Of a DNA stretch of 64,000 nucleotides, positions 48,399-56,636 are shown in pieces. The translations under genes and the position numbers were made by a program. How positions within the stretch are numbered: position 1 is the first letter of the stretch; the number at the start of each line of letters is the position of its first letter. The DNA is taken from positions 216,691-280,690 of the forward strand of contig NZ_CAKXZT010000124.1 of assembly GCF_935825525.1 (NCBI RefSeq), in the 5' to 3' direction. The notes beneath the pieces are model-generated. The model was given only the letters and a program-made list of their open reading frames with translations. It had not been told where the DNA came from and did no database searches. This DNA is from Mesorhizobium escarrei. GTDB lineage: Bacteria; Pseudomonadota; Alphaproteobacteria; Rhizobiales; Rhizobiaceae.

Positions 48399-48822
48399 GA
48401 TCGTCCTCCCTCAAATTTCCATCTGACCATTGTGAGCCTTCACCCGCGCTAGATCCAACGGGACAACCACCCATCGCACCTGAACAATCTATGCGGCTTT
48501 CGGGCAGTCAGGCTCGCATAGGCGAAGCGGCCGAAGAATGAGGGTCCGCGCCTCGCGTTTCGAGGATCCGCAAGGCGGGATCAGGCTCGGCAACGTGGCC
48601 CGGACTTCAGGGGTTGCTTTCAGCCGTTTTCAACCGTCTGTTGCGAGCAGGGCGCATGACTATGGCAGATCTACTCCACCGGCACCAGCAGGTGCTCGTA
48701 AGGCGCGTCGGCCACATTTGGCGCCATAAAATGACGTTTTGCATCGACGAGAAGCGAAAACCCTTCAGCGGCCTTTGGACCAGCAGCCAGAGCGCTCCGC
48801 CGGGATGGCAACACTCTTCGCA
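48399..48822. other. 424-bp intergenic region, no gene recognised
   Basis: Short readings occur on both strands but none shows a domain. On the minus strand a fragment ending in DAPYEHLLVPVE looks protein-like and could be the remnant of a lost gene, but without upstream similarity I do not call it. Confidence 0.4.
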
Positions 48823-49374
48823 TCACGCGGCTTCGCCGCGTGCAAGGGCCGCCGCCTGCTCCAGACTCACGCCCTTGACAAGGGGGTCGGCGTGCCGATG
48901 CACCAAGCGCCATTCCGCCTCTTCGCGGCGATAGACTAGGGTAACCCGCAGCGGCCAATCCTGGGCTGGCAGACCGCCGACCTCGACGTGCGGGCGTTCA
49001 ATGATCGCGAGGACCACCATGTCGGCGCAACCATAGGCTTGAAGAAGCTCGTGCTCGAAGGTGCCGTTCTTGAAAAAGCGGCCCATCGCCTCGATCCGCT
49101 CGGCAGTCAGTTCAGAAGCCCGCGTGGGCTTTCCGCCGAATGGAGACATCAACGTGAAGTCCTCGGTATGTGGGATCACCTCGTAGTACTTCGTTATCTC
49201 CCCACGCATCAGCGCCGAATTTGCTTCCGCAGAACGCTCGACGAGATCGGCAACCGTCTGGTCTATAGCAGGCTCCTCAAGAGCCTGTGCCGAGGCTTTC
49301 GTTAATCTTGCAGTTTCTGACAATGCCACGCCAGCGCTTGCCGCGGCGAGAAGGGAACGTCGTGATACTGGCAT
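48823..49374 (-). CDS. Tat-exported NTF2-like (SnoaL/DUF4440) protein
   Basis: 183 residues. The N-terminus MPVSRRSLLAAASAG has the twin Arg and hydrophobic stretch of a Tat signal, so a folded protein is exported. The rest is an NTF2-like cone: EANSALMRGEITKYY, FTLMSPFGG, VEVGGLPAQDWPLRVTLVYRR. Related proteins are often annotated as ketosteroid-isomerase-like with unknown substrate. Its start is 110 bp from a decayed LysR gene in divergent orientation. Confidence 0.83.
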   Translation of the reverse strand: MPVSRRSLLAAASAGVALSETARLTKASAQALEEPAIDQTVADLVERSAEANSALMRGEITKYYEVIPHTEDFTLMSPFGGKPTRASELTAERIEAMGRFFKNGTFEHELLQAYGCADMVVLAIIERPHVEVGGLPAQDWPLRVTLVYRREEAEWRLVHRHADPLVKGVSLEQAAALARGEAA

Positions 49375-49483
49375 GCGGGTGCTCCTGCATCTGTTTCCGA
49401 TGCGAAGCGCGCCTTGCGCTGCTCCGCTTGCTCAGGAGATCGCACTTCAATGAGGCTGAATCCAGTGATATGATTTCATCGAT

Positions 49484-49694
49484 ATGCTGAACAGAATTGA
49501 CCTATCCCGCGCAGACCTCAACCTCCTACCTAGCGACACTCAATCGCTGCGCATTTTGGGGGACATGCACTGGTCGTTCTGTTTGAGATCGTGCACGACG
49601 AGCGCCATGTAGGCCGGGTGGCCGAAAAGTTGAATCTGACGCCTTCGGCAGTCAGCCATCGGCTAGGGATTGCGCCGCCTTCTTCCTGAATAGG
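49484..49694 (+). pseudogene. LysR-type regulator, N-terminal remnant
   Basis: Three frames together reproduce a LysR helix-turn-helix: MLNRIDLSRADLNLL from ATG 49484, then LVVLFEIVHDERHVGRVAEK and LNLTPSAVSHRLG from 49570 in another frame, then LRRLLPE from 49670 in the first frame, ending at TAG 49692. About 42 bp of extra sequence separates the first two parts. Everything after the HTH (about 230 residues) is missing. Confidence 0.75.
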
Positions 49695-49770
49695 ATCGTA
49701 CCGGTCCAAGGAACACCAGGCGGCAGAAGGCATCTCAAATCAGCATAGCTCACGCCTCAGCAATAAACAC

Positions 49771-50649
49771 CTAGCCTGGCCAATCGAACGTCTGGGCAGC
49801 TCGGACCATTGCCGCCGTCGCCGGGCTATAGGGCCGGCCCGGAACGCTAGCCAGGGACACCGTGCGTGCCACCGCGGGTTCGATCAGCGGACGCTGCAAA
49901 AGTTCAGGCGATGTCACCGAATATTCAGGCATGAAGGCGAAGCCGATCCGCGCCAGCACCATTGATTGGATCCAATCCTCGCGCTCGGAACGAAAGCGGG
50001 CATAAAGGCTGACGTTTCTTTCCCGGCACACACCCATTACCAGGTCCCGCATTTCGCAGGACAGACGATCGACATAGGGTTCTTGAGAGAGATCGACCAA
50101 CTTGATTGCATTGAGGCTCGCAAGCCGGTGATCCGGCGCGAATACGACGACGTAACGCTCACTGTAGAGATCATGGACACGGAACGCCGCTCCCAATCCC
50201 TCCAGCGGATTGAGAACGGCAAGATCGAGATCGCCTTGCTCAAGCCTGTTCTTCAGTTCCTGAACGCTCGCCTCGCTAACTTCAAGCTCGACGCCATGAT
50301 AGTCGCGCTGGAACTTTGCGAGGAACCGGGCGAGTTTCACATGGCCGATGGTCGACATGACGCCGAGGCGGATCGGCACCTGGTTGAGCAGCCTGAAATT
50401 GTCGGCAAGCGTTCTGGTTGCGTGGGCCTCCTGCATGATCTGCTGAAGATGCGGCAGAATGGAGCGCCCGAACTCACTCAGGAGGACGCGCTTTCCCTCG
50501 CGGTGGAACAACGGCGCGCCAAGCTCATCCTCGAGCGTCTTGACCGCTTTGGTGAGCGCCGGTTGAGACACATTGCAATCGGTGGCGGCCTTGGTGAAGT
50601 TCAGCATCTTCGCGGCGGCAAGCACGTAGCGGACCTGAAACATCTCCAT
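49771..50649 (-). CDS. LysR family transcriptional regulator
   Basis: 292 residues from ATG 50649. The winged HTH reads MLNFTKAATDCNVSQPALTKAVKTLE, seen as FTKAATDCNVSQPAL and TLEDELGAPLFHREG. The effector domain has VPIRLGVMSTIGH and DLDLAVLNP, the usual periplasmic-binding-protein-like fold. It is divergent from the DUF4242-oxygenase genes with 151 bp between, so it most likely controls them. Confidence 0.93.
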   Translation of the reverse strand: MEMFQVRYVLAAAKMLNFTKAATDCNVSQPALTKAVKTLEDELGAPLFHREGKRVLLSEFGRSILPHLQQIMQEAHATRTLADNFRLLNQVPIRLGVMSTIGHVKLARFLAKFQRDYHGVELEVSEASVQELKNRLEQGDLDLAVLNPLEGLGAAFRVHDLYSERYVVVFAPDHRLASLNAIKLVDLSQEPYVDRLSCEMRDLVMGVCRERNVSLYARFRSEREDWIQSMVLARIGFAFMPEYSVTSPELLQRPLIEPAVARTVSLASVPGRPYSPATAAMVRAAQTFDWPG

Positions 50650-50800
50650 GGCGAGCCCTCCCGAGGCGGTTCCATGAAACGGCATTGTAATCCTTTCATC
50701 GATAACTGTCGGCTATCGATCGATAGAAAAAATGTCGTTCTCTTCCGCCCGCCGCTGCATTCAACTCCTGTGGTCACTGTTCACAGGAGGAGATCTGGAA

Positions 50801-51064
50801 ATGACTGTCTATATGGTGGAACGCGATCTCAAGGGCATCAGCATGGATGCTCTGGGAGATGCGCAGAAGGCGGCGATCAGCAAAGCCGCCGAGATGACCT
50901 CCAACGGCACCGACATCAGGTACCTGCGCTCGACCTTCGCACCGGAGGACGGGCGCTGCATGTGCCTGTTTGACGCTGATTCCGATGTCGACGTGAAGCG
51001 TCTAAACGACGATGCGGGGCTGCCCTATCACAGAATCGTGCCGGCGCTCGATCTTACCCCATAG
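50801..51064 (+). CDS. DUF4242 (SCO4226-like) small protein
   Basis: 87 residues, ferredoxin-like fold expected. YMVERDLKGISMDALGDAQ, FAPEDGRCMCLFDADSDVDVKRLNDDAGLPYHRI is read here in the pieces DGRCMCLFDADS and NDDAGLPYHRIVPAL. DUF4242 includes the nickel-binding Streptomyces protein SCO4226. GGAGGAG just upstream fixes ATG 50801. It is the first gene of a unit with an MpaB-type oxygenase. Confidence 0.87.
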   Translation: MTVYMVERDLKGISMDALGDAQKAAISKAAEMTSNGTDIRYLRSTFAPEDGRCMCLFDADSDVDVKRLNDDAGLPYHRIVPALDLTP

Positions 51065-51214
51065 AGCGGCGCGACCGGGCTCGTGATGACTATCCGGGCC
51101 CGGTGTTCTTGCGGAGTTATTCAGCGCGCCAGTTTGATCTTGGAACGACGCAAGGGCCAAGACGTTCGTGCTGCATCCGCCAGCCACACGCTTGTCGTTG
51201 CCAGGAGTCGGAAC

Positions 51215-52192
51215 ATGTTTGGCAATTCGGGCACCATTCCTCTGCCTCGCCCGCTTGAGCGTTGTGTGGATACTCTTGCGAAGTCGTTCATGCGCCAGCG
51301 GCTCGGATCGCAGATGGACTTCTCGACCCCGCAGGGGGAGCCGGCGCTGTTGCCGCCCAACTCGGTGTCGTGGCGTATTTTCAAGAACCCGGTTGCGATG
51401 TTCATCGGCGGGGTTACGGCGGTGCTGCTGGAATTGGCAGAGCCGCGGGTTCGTGACGCCATTTGGCAGCACAGCACATTCCGCTCCGACGCGCTCCGAC
51501 GATTGCAGCGTACTGGCCTCGCTGCCTTGGTCACGGTCTACGGCCCCCGGACCAAGGCCAAGGCCATGATTGAAGGCGTGGTCAGGACGCATGGGCGCGT
51601 TTCAGGGCAAACCAGCGAAGGCGAGCCATACCACGCCACCGACCCGGAGTTGCTGGACTGGGTGCAAGCGACGGCCGGGTTCGGTTTCATGGAGGCCTAT
51701 CACGTCTATGTGCATCGTCTGCATTCTTTCGAACGGGATGCGATGTTTGCCGAGGCTCGCCCCGTCGCGCTTCTCTATGGTGCGGTTGACGCGCCCACGT
51801 CGCAGGCCGAGCTTTACGCGCTGTTCGACGTGATGAGGCAAAGACTCGTCGCATCGCCGATCGTCTTGGAATTCCTGCAGATCATGGAAGACGTTCCCGC
51901 CTTGCCGGGAGTGGCTCAACCGCTTCAGCGGCCATTTCTGAAGGCGGCTGTCGAGATCCTGCCCCGCTGGGTCCGCAAGCGGATGGCACTAGGCGATCGC
52001 TGGACATTGAAGCCGTGGGAGCGCGCTTTTGTGAAGACCACGGCTGCAATCTGCGAGAGCATCGTGCTCCCTTCATCTCCGGCCGTTCAATCGTGCCGTC
52101 GCCTCGGCCTTCCCGAGAACTATCTCTATCGCCGACAGAAGGCACCCAGAACACGAGCAGTACGGTCGCGATCATGCGGGTCATCAATTTGA
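51215..52192 (+). CDS. MpaB-type oxygenase family protein (DUF2236)
   Basis: 325 residues. After an N-terminal region with PLERCVDTLAKSFM the core carries the ER/B-type pattern, with RLQRTGLAALVTVYGPR, VRTHGRVSG, HATDPELLDWVQATAGFGFMEAY read as its parts DPELLDWVQAT and GFMEAYHVYV. His residues in this family bind heme b; the group includes MpaB and rubber oxygenase Lcp. AGGAG precedes ATG 51215. The C-terminal 20 residues are basic and may not be native. Confidence 0.85.
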   Translation: MFGNSGTIPLPRPLERCVDTLAKSFMRQRLGSQMDFSTPQGEPALLPPNSVSWRIFKNPVAMFIGGVTAVLLELAEPRVRDAIWQHSTFRSDALRRLQRTGLAALVTVYGPRTKAKAMIEGVVRTHGRVSGQTSEGEPYHATDPELLDWVQATAGFGFMEAYHVYVHRLHSFERDAMFAEARPVALLYGAVDAPTSQAELYALFDVMRQRLVASPIVLEFLQIMEDVPALPGVAQPLQRPFLKAAVEILPRWVRKRMALGDRWTLKPWERAFVKTTAAICESIVLPSSPAVQSCRRLGLPENYLYRRQKAPRTRAVRSRSCGSSI

Positions 52193-52272
52193 TGCCCGCA
52201 TAAGGGAAAGCGACGCAGGCTGTCGGAAGTGCTCCGCTGGAAGCCGCCCAGGAAGTTCCCTCCCGATCCTAT

Positions 52273-52680
52273 TCAGGGCGTCGCGAGGCCGGTCCCGCGA
52301 CGGGCCGCATCGACGCTCCACGCGCCGCCTCCTGCGAAAAAGAAGTACAGGAAAATGAAGCAGTAGAGGATCGACGCGTCGCCCTGGTTGACAACCGGAA
52401 AGAAGTTTTGCGGTGCATGCGCCATAAAATAGGCGACCGCCATGTTGCCGGACAGAATGAACGCGACGGGCCGGGTGAAGAGTCCGAGGGCAAGCAGCGC
52501 GCCTCCGATCAGCTCGATCAATCCCTGAATCACAACAAGCCCCGACAGTTGCATCGGCTCGGGAGCGGGCGGAAAGTTGAAGAACTTTTGAGTTCCGTGC
52601 TCCAGAAACAGCAGCGCCGACATGATCCTCACGACGCTTAGCCACACCGGAGCCCAGGCAGAAATCTTGTCGAAACTCAT
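52273..52680 (-). CDS. DoxX family membrane protein
   Basis: 135 residues with four membrane helices. LSVVRIMSALLFLEHGTQKFF, read as RIMSALLFLEHGTQK, then LSGLVVIQGLIELIGGALLALGLFTRPVAF in parts, and ILYCFIFLYFFFAGGGAWSVD are typical of DoxX. Such proteins are linked to thiol redox balance and sulfur or quinone electron transfer in some organisms. It converges on the oxygenase gene with 80 bp between. Confidence 0.9.
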   Translation of the reverse strand: MSFDKISAWAPVWLSVVRIMSALLFLEHGTQKFFNFPPAPEPMQLSGLVVIQGLIELIGGALLALGLFTRPVAFILSGNMAVAYFMAHAPQNFFPVVNQGDASILYCFIFLYFFFAGGGAWSVDAARRGTGLATP

Positions 52681-53133
52681 CAGTTGGCCTCCATCATGAC
52701 CCGGTGATTCCGCCAGCAGGCTGAATTATCGCTGGATCTGCTCTTCGCACCGATTTCGCGAAGAGGGTATGATGCACAGCGCGAGCCGTAAACCATACTC
52801 CCAGTTCACAGTCGCGTGACATCCGGTCGTACTATTGATGGAGTGCCGAGCCGCGGGAACCTTGCCGATGCGCTGCCTCCGCAAGTGACGAGCGCCGACG
52901 AGGCGGGTGGGACTAGCAGGTCGCGCCACTCCACAAGCAAAACCGCCAAAGCGAATGCCCTTCGTCAGGACCGCGCTTCGAGTGGCCCCGCCCTCCAACG
53001 TCCGCTTCCGTCTGCAGCACCGGTCCCTGCGGACGTCGGCTATAGGCCCGTTCTCTGCCAATCCAGGGTACCAATCGCCAAGCTCATGTCGCCCAAAATG
53101 GGCAGCGGTTTTGCGACAACGACATAAACAAGA
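52681..53133. other. 453-bp intergenic region with one RIME-type repeat
   Basis: Apart from the repeat at 53085-53124 I see no gene. Readings of up to about 110 codons on both strands are Arg-rich and domain-free. The stretch separates the DoxX gene from the downstream end of the thrC-to-GGDEF/EAL operon and probably marks the right border of the accessory block. Confidence 0.5.
53085..53124. repeat. RIME-type short palindrome
   Basis: CATGTCGCCCAAAATGGGCAGCG followed by GTTTTGCGACAACGACAT, read in two halves, forms an interrupted inverted repeat (ATGTCG with CGACAT at the ends, GCCCAAAAT/GGGC inside). It is a form often seen between genes in Mesorhizobium. It lies just after the GGDEF/EAL gene's stop. 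Confidence 0.6.
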
Positions 53134-56022
53134 TCAAGCCCGAGTCAGCGGATACTGTTCCTTCAGCGTCCTCAGCACCTGATCGCCGGGCATCGGCGCG
53201 CCGAACATGAAGCTCTGCACATATTCGCAGCCCATCTGGCGAAGTTCGAGCGCATCGCTTTCATCCGAAATGCCCTCGGCCACGACCGAAAGGCCGAGTT
53301 CATGCGCCATGTTGACCATCGATTTGAGCAGCACCGCGCGCTTCGGTGTCGTGTCGTCGACAAAGCTCTTGTCGATTTTGATCGTGTCGAAGGGAAAGCG
53401 CGTCAGATAGGCCAGCGATGAATAGCCGGTGCCGAAATCGTCCAGCGACAGGCCGATGCCAAGCTTCTTCAGCTTGTTCAGTACATGGGCTGTCTGCTCG
53501 GGATTGTCCATCACCAGCGATTCGGTGAGCTCGAGCCGGAAGCAGCGCGGCTTCAGATTGGCCCGCGCGATCACCGAGCGAACGTCGCTGACCAGATCGC
53601 GGCGGATGAGCTGTCGGCTGGACAGGTTGACCGAAACCGACAGCGGCGCGTCGCCGATCTGCTTTTGCCATCCCGCCAGATCTTCGGCGGCCTGTTGCAT
53701 GGCGAACAAGCCAAGCTGCACGATCAGGCCGCAACTCTCGGCGACCGGGATGAAATCGCCCGGCGGGATCATGCCGCGACGCGGATGGTCCCAGCGCAAA
53801 AGCGCCTCGAAGCCGGCAACGCTGCCGTCTTCCAGCCGCACGATGGGCTGGTAGGCGAGTGTGAACTCGCGCCGTTCGATGGCGCGGCGCAGGTCGGACT
53901 CGAACTGCAGCCGGTCGGTGCCGACGGTGCGGAAGGCGGGCCGGAACGGCTCGATCCTGTCGCCGCCGAAACGCTTGGCCTGGTGCATGGCAAGCTCGGC
54001 GTCCTTGACCATGTCCTCGGCCGAACTCTGCGCCGAGGTCCAGGTGACCAGACCGATCGAGGCGGTCAGCACAATCTCGCGCTTGGCAAAGGTAATCGGA
54101 TTGTTGATCGCATGCTTGATGGCATCGGCAACGGCTGCGATGCGGGCCGGGTCCTGCTCGGAAAGCAGCATCAGCGCGAACTGGTCGCCGGCAAAGCGCG
54201 ACAGCGAATCCTTCGGCTTGAGCAGCCGGTGCAGCCGGCGCGCAACAGTGAGCAGGATGGTATCTCCGGCCGAAATGCCGAGCCCGTCATTGACCTGCTT
54301 GAACCGGTCGATGTCGATGACGAAGACGGTGGGACGGACCTTCTCTTCCGTGCGCGCGATCGAGATGATCGCCTCCAGCCGGTTCATAAGCAATTCCCGG
54401 TTCGGTAGGCCGGTCAGATTGTCGTGCACGGCATCGTGCAACAGCCTCTCCTCGGACTTCTTCTGCTCCGTCACGTCGACCATGGTGCCGACGCAGCGGA
54501 TGACCTCACCGTCCGATCCGATCACCGGCCGGGCCCGCAGCGAAAACCAGTGATAGTGCCCGTCGGCGCCGCGCAGGCGGAAATCCTGCGACACCCGGCC
54601 GCGCCGGTGCTCGAGCACCACGTCGAGCGTGGTGCGGAACGTGTCGCGGTCGTCGGCATGAAGTACCGGCAGCCAGTTGCGGGCAGCGCCGCCCAGGCTG
54701 TCGGGCGCAAGGCCAAGCTGGATGCTGACATCCGGCTTGGTGACGACGCGGTCGCGCATCACGTCCCAGTCCCACACCGTGTCGCCCGATCCGGCAACGG
54801 CCAGCGCCTGCCGTTCGAGATCGGAGAACAGGCCCTGATGCAGCGCACCGCCGGAAAAGGCGTGCTGCATGACGGTAAAGCCGATCAGCAGGATGATCAG
54901 GATCAGCCCGCCGCCCAGTGCCGGCTGGGCGATGTCGTTGTCGAGCATGCCGGTGATCGCCATCCACGACCCGCATAGCCACAACAGGACCATGACCCAA
55001 CTGGGCACCAGCATGATGGCGCGGTCGTAGCCGCGTATGCCGAGGAAGATGATCAGGCCGAGGCCGGTCAGCGCGGTGGCGGCGAAGGACAGCCTGGCGA
55101 TGCCGGCGGCGACCGCTGGGTCGACGATTGCAACGCCGGCGATCAGCAGCAGCCCCAGAATCCAGACCAGCGCGCCGTAGCTGAAATGGCCGTGCCATCG
55201 GTTAAGGTTGAGATAGGCGAACAGGAACACCACGAAGGTCGCCGCAAGCGCCACCTCCGTTCCGGCCCGCCACATCTGCTCGTTGCCGGGCGATATTTCC
55301 AAAACCTTGTTGAGAAAGCCGAAATCGATGCAGATATAGGCGAGCACCGCCCAGGCGAGTGCTGCGGTTGCCGGGAACATCGAGGTCCCCTTGACGACGA
55401 AAAGGATGGTCAGGAACAGCGCCAGGAGGCCGGCGATGCCGATGACGATGCCGCGAAACAGCGTGTAGGAATTGACCGAATCCTTGTAGGATTCCGGCTC
55501 CCAGAGATAGACCTGCGGCAGTTTGGGCGACGCCAGTTCGGCAATGAAGGTGATCACCGTTCCGGGGTTCAGCGTCACCCGGAACACATCAGCATCGGGG
55601 CTGCTCTGGCGGTCGAGCGCGAAGCCCTCGCTGGGCGTGATCGCGGCAATGCGGGTCGAGCCGAGATCCGGCCAGAAGATGCCGGAATTCACCAGCCGGA
55701 AATGCGGTGCGACGATCAGCCTGTCGAGCTGCTGGTCGGTGGTGTTGGCAAGCGCGAACACCGCCCAGTCGCCGGTCGAGCGCGCATCATTGGCCTCGAC
55801 CTCGATGCGCCGCACGATGCCGTCCGGTCCCGGAGCAGTCGACACCTGAAAATTCTCGCCCTGGTTGCGGTAGATTTCGACGGCGCCCGAAAGGTCGAGC
55901 GCCACATCGTCGCGGGCAATCTTGATCGGTTCGACGGCGAAGGCCGAGGACGCCGCGCAGAGCACGACGATTGCCGTCAGCACAAAGGCGAACAACGACC
56001 CGATTCGCAGGAAATTCGTCAA
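53134..56022 (-). CDS. Membrane sensor with PAS, degenerate GGDEF (AGDQF) and EAL domains
   Basis: 962 residues. Signal peptide (about 1-29), a periplasmic 7TMR-DISM-like domain to about 190, seven or eight membrane helices to about 390, a PAS domain (about 415-530), GGDEF domain (about 540-700) and EAL domain (about 720-955). The GGDEF signature reads RFAGDQFALM, so Gly1 and the catalytic-site Glu are replaced. The EAL domain has EALLRWDHP, ELTES, DDFGTGYSSLAYL and KIDKSFV and looks active. The likely output is c-di-GMP hydrolysis. It is last in the thrC operon. Confidence 0.92.
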   Translation of the reverse strand: MTNFLRIGSLFAFVLTAIVVLCAASSAFAVEPIKIARDDVALDLSGAVEIYRNQGENFQVSTAPGPDGIVRRIEVEANDARSTGDWAVFALANTTDQQLDRLIVAPHFRLVNSGIFWPDLGSTRIAAITPSEGFALDRQSSPDADVFRVTLNPGTVITFIAELASPKLPQVYLWEPESYKDSVNSYTLFRGIVIGIAGLLALFLTILFVVKGTSMFPATAALAWAVLAYICIDFGFLNKVLEISPGNEQMWRAGTEVALAATFVVFLFAYLNLNRWHGHFSYGALVWILGLLLIAGVAIVDPAVAAGIARLSFAATALTGLGLIIFLGIRGYDRAIMLVPSWVMVLLWLCGSWMAITGMLDNDIAQPALGGGLILIILLIGFTVMQHAFSGGALHQGLFSDLERQALAVAGSGDTVWDWDVMRDRVVTKPDVSIQLGLAPDSLGGAARNWLPVLHADDRDTFRTTLDVVLEHRRGRVSQDFRLRGADGHYHWFSLRARPVIGSDGEVIRCVGTMVDVTEQKKSEERLLHDAVHDNLTGLPNRELLMNRLEAIISIARTEEKVRPTVFVIDIDRFKQVNDGLGISAGDTILLTVARRLHRLLKPKDSLSRFAGDQFALMLLSEQDPARIAAVADAIKHAINNPITFAKREIVLTASIGLVTWTSAQSSAEDMVKDAELAMHQAKRFGGDRIEPFRPAFRTVGTDRLQFESDLRRAIERREFTLAYQPIVRLEDGSVAGFEALLRWDHPRRGMIPPGDFIPVAESCGLIVQLGLFAMQQAAEDLAGWQKQIGDAPLSVSVNLSSRQLIRRDLVSDVRSVIARANLKPRCFRLELTESLVMDNPEQTAHVLNKLKKLGIGLSLDDFGTGYSSLAYLTRFPFDTIKIDKSFVDDTTPKRAVLLKSMVNMAHELGLSVVAEGISDESDALELRQMGCEYVQSFMFGAPMPGDQVLRTLKEQYPLTRA

Positions 56023-56024
56023 AA

Positions 56025-56621
56025 TCAGTCCTTCGTTTCTGCGCCCGGCGGATCGTCCTCGATCCGGGCGTAGAGGTAGTGGTCCTGCCAGATGCCGTTG
56101 ATCCTGAGATAGGATCGGAGAAGTCCTTCGCGCCGGAATCCGGCTTTTTCAAGCACGCGGATCGACCGGGCGTTGTCGGGAATACAGGCAGCTTCGATCC
56201 GGTGCAACCTCAGCGTATCGAAGGCGAAGCGCGTCACCACCTTGACCGCGTCGGTCATCAGGCCACGGCCGCTGTAGCGCTCGCCGATCCAGTAGCCGAT
56301 ATGGCCGCTTTGCGCGACGCCGTGGCGGATATTGCCGAGTGTGATTCCACCGACAAGCTTGCCGTTGCCTTTTTCGAAGATGAAGAAGGCAATGGCCGTT
56401 CCCTGCGCATAGTCTTCGCGATAGCGGCTGAGGCGATGCCGCCAGGCCGTGCGGTCGAGCTCGTCGGGGTTCCAGCGCGGCTCCCACGGCTCCAGGAAGG
56501 CGCGGCTTTCCCCGCGCAGCACCGACCATTCACGGTAGTCGTTGGTCAGCGGCACGCGCAGCGTGACCCGGTCACCCTTCAGTGCCGGCAGGTCACGGCG
56601 AAAGAAAGGGAGCGCGAACAT
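56025..56621 (-). CDS. RimJ/RimL-type GNAT acetyltransferase
   Basis: 198 residues. RVPLTNDYREWSVLRGESRAFLEPWEP (in parts RVPLTNDYREW and FLEPWEP) opens the RimJ-like fold; IGYWIGERYSGRGLMTDAV is the acetyl-CoA loop, and LHRIEAACIPDNARSIRVLEKAGF, read as IEAACIPDNARSI, completes it. RimJ/RimL proteins acetylate N-termini of ribosomal proteins, but many relatives act on other substrates. It lies 2 bp upstream of the GGDEF/EAL gene and 15 bp after the M16 gene. Confidence 0.9.
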   Translation of the reverse strand: MFALPFFRRDLPALKGDRVTLRVPLTNDYREWSVLRGESRAFLEPWEPRWNPDELDRTAWRHRLSRYREDYAQGTAIAFFIFEKGNGKLVGGITLGNIRHGVAQSGHIGYWIGERYSGRGLMTDAVKVVTRFAFDTLRLHRIEAACIPDNARSIRVLEKAGFRREGLLRSYLRINGIWQDHYLYARIEDDPPGAETKD

Positions 56622-56636
56622 GACGCTTTGATGGAC

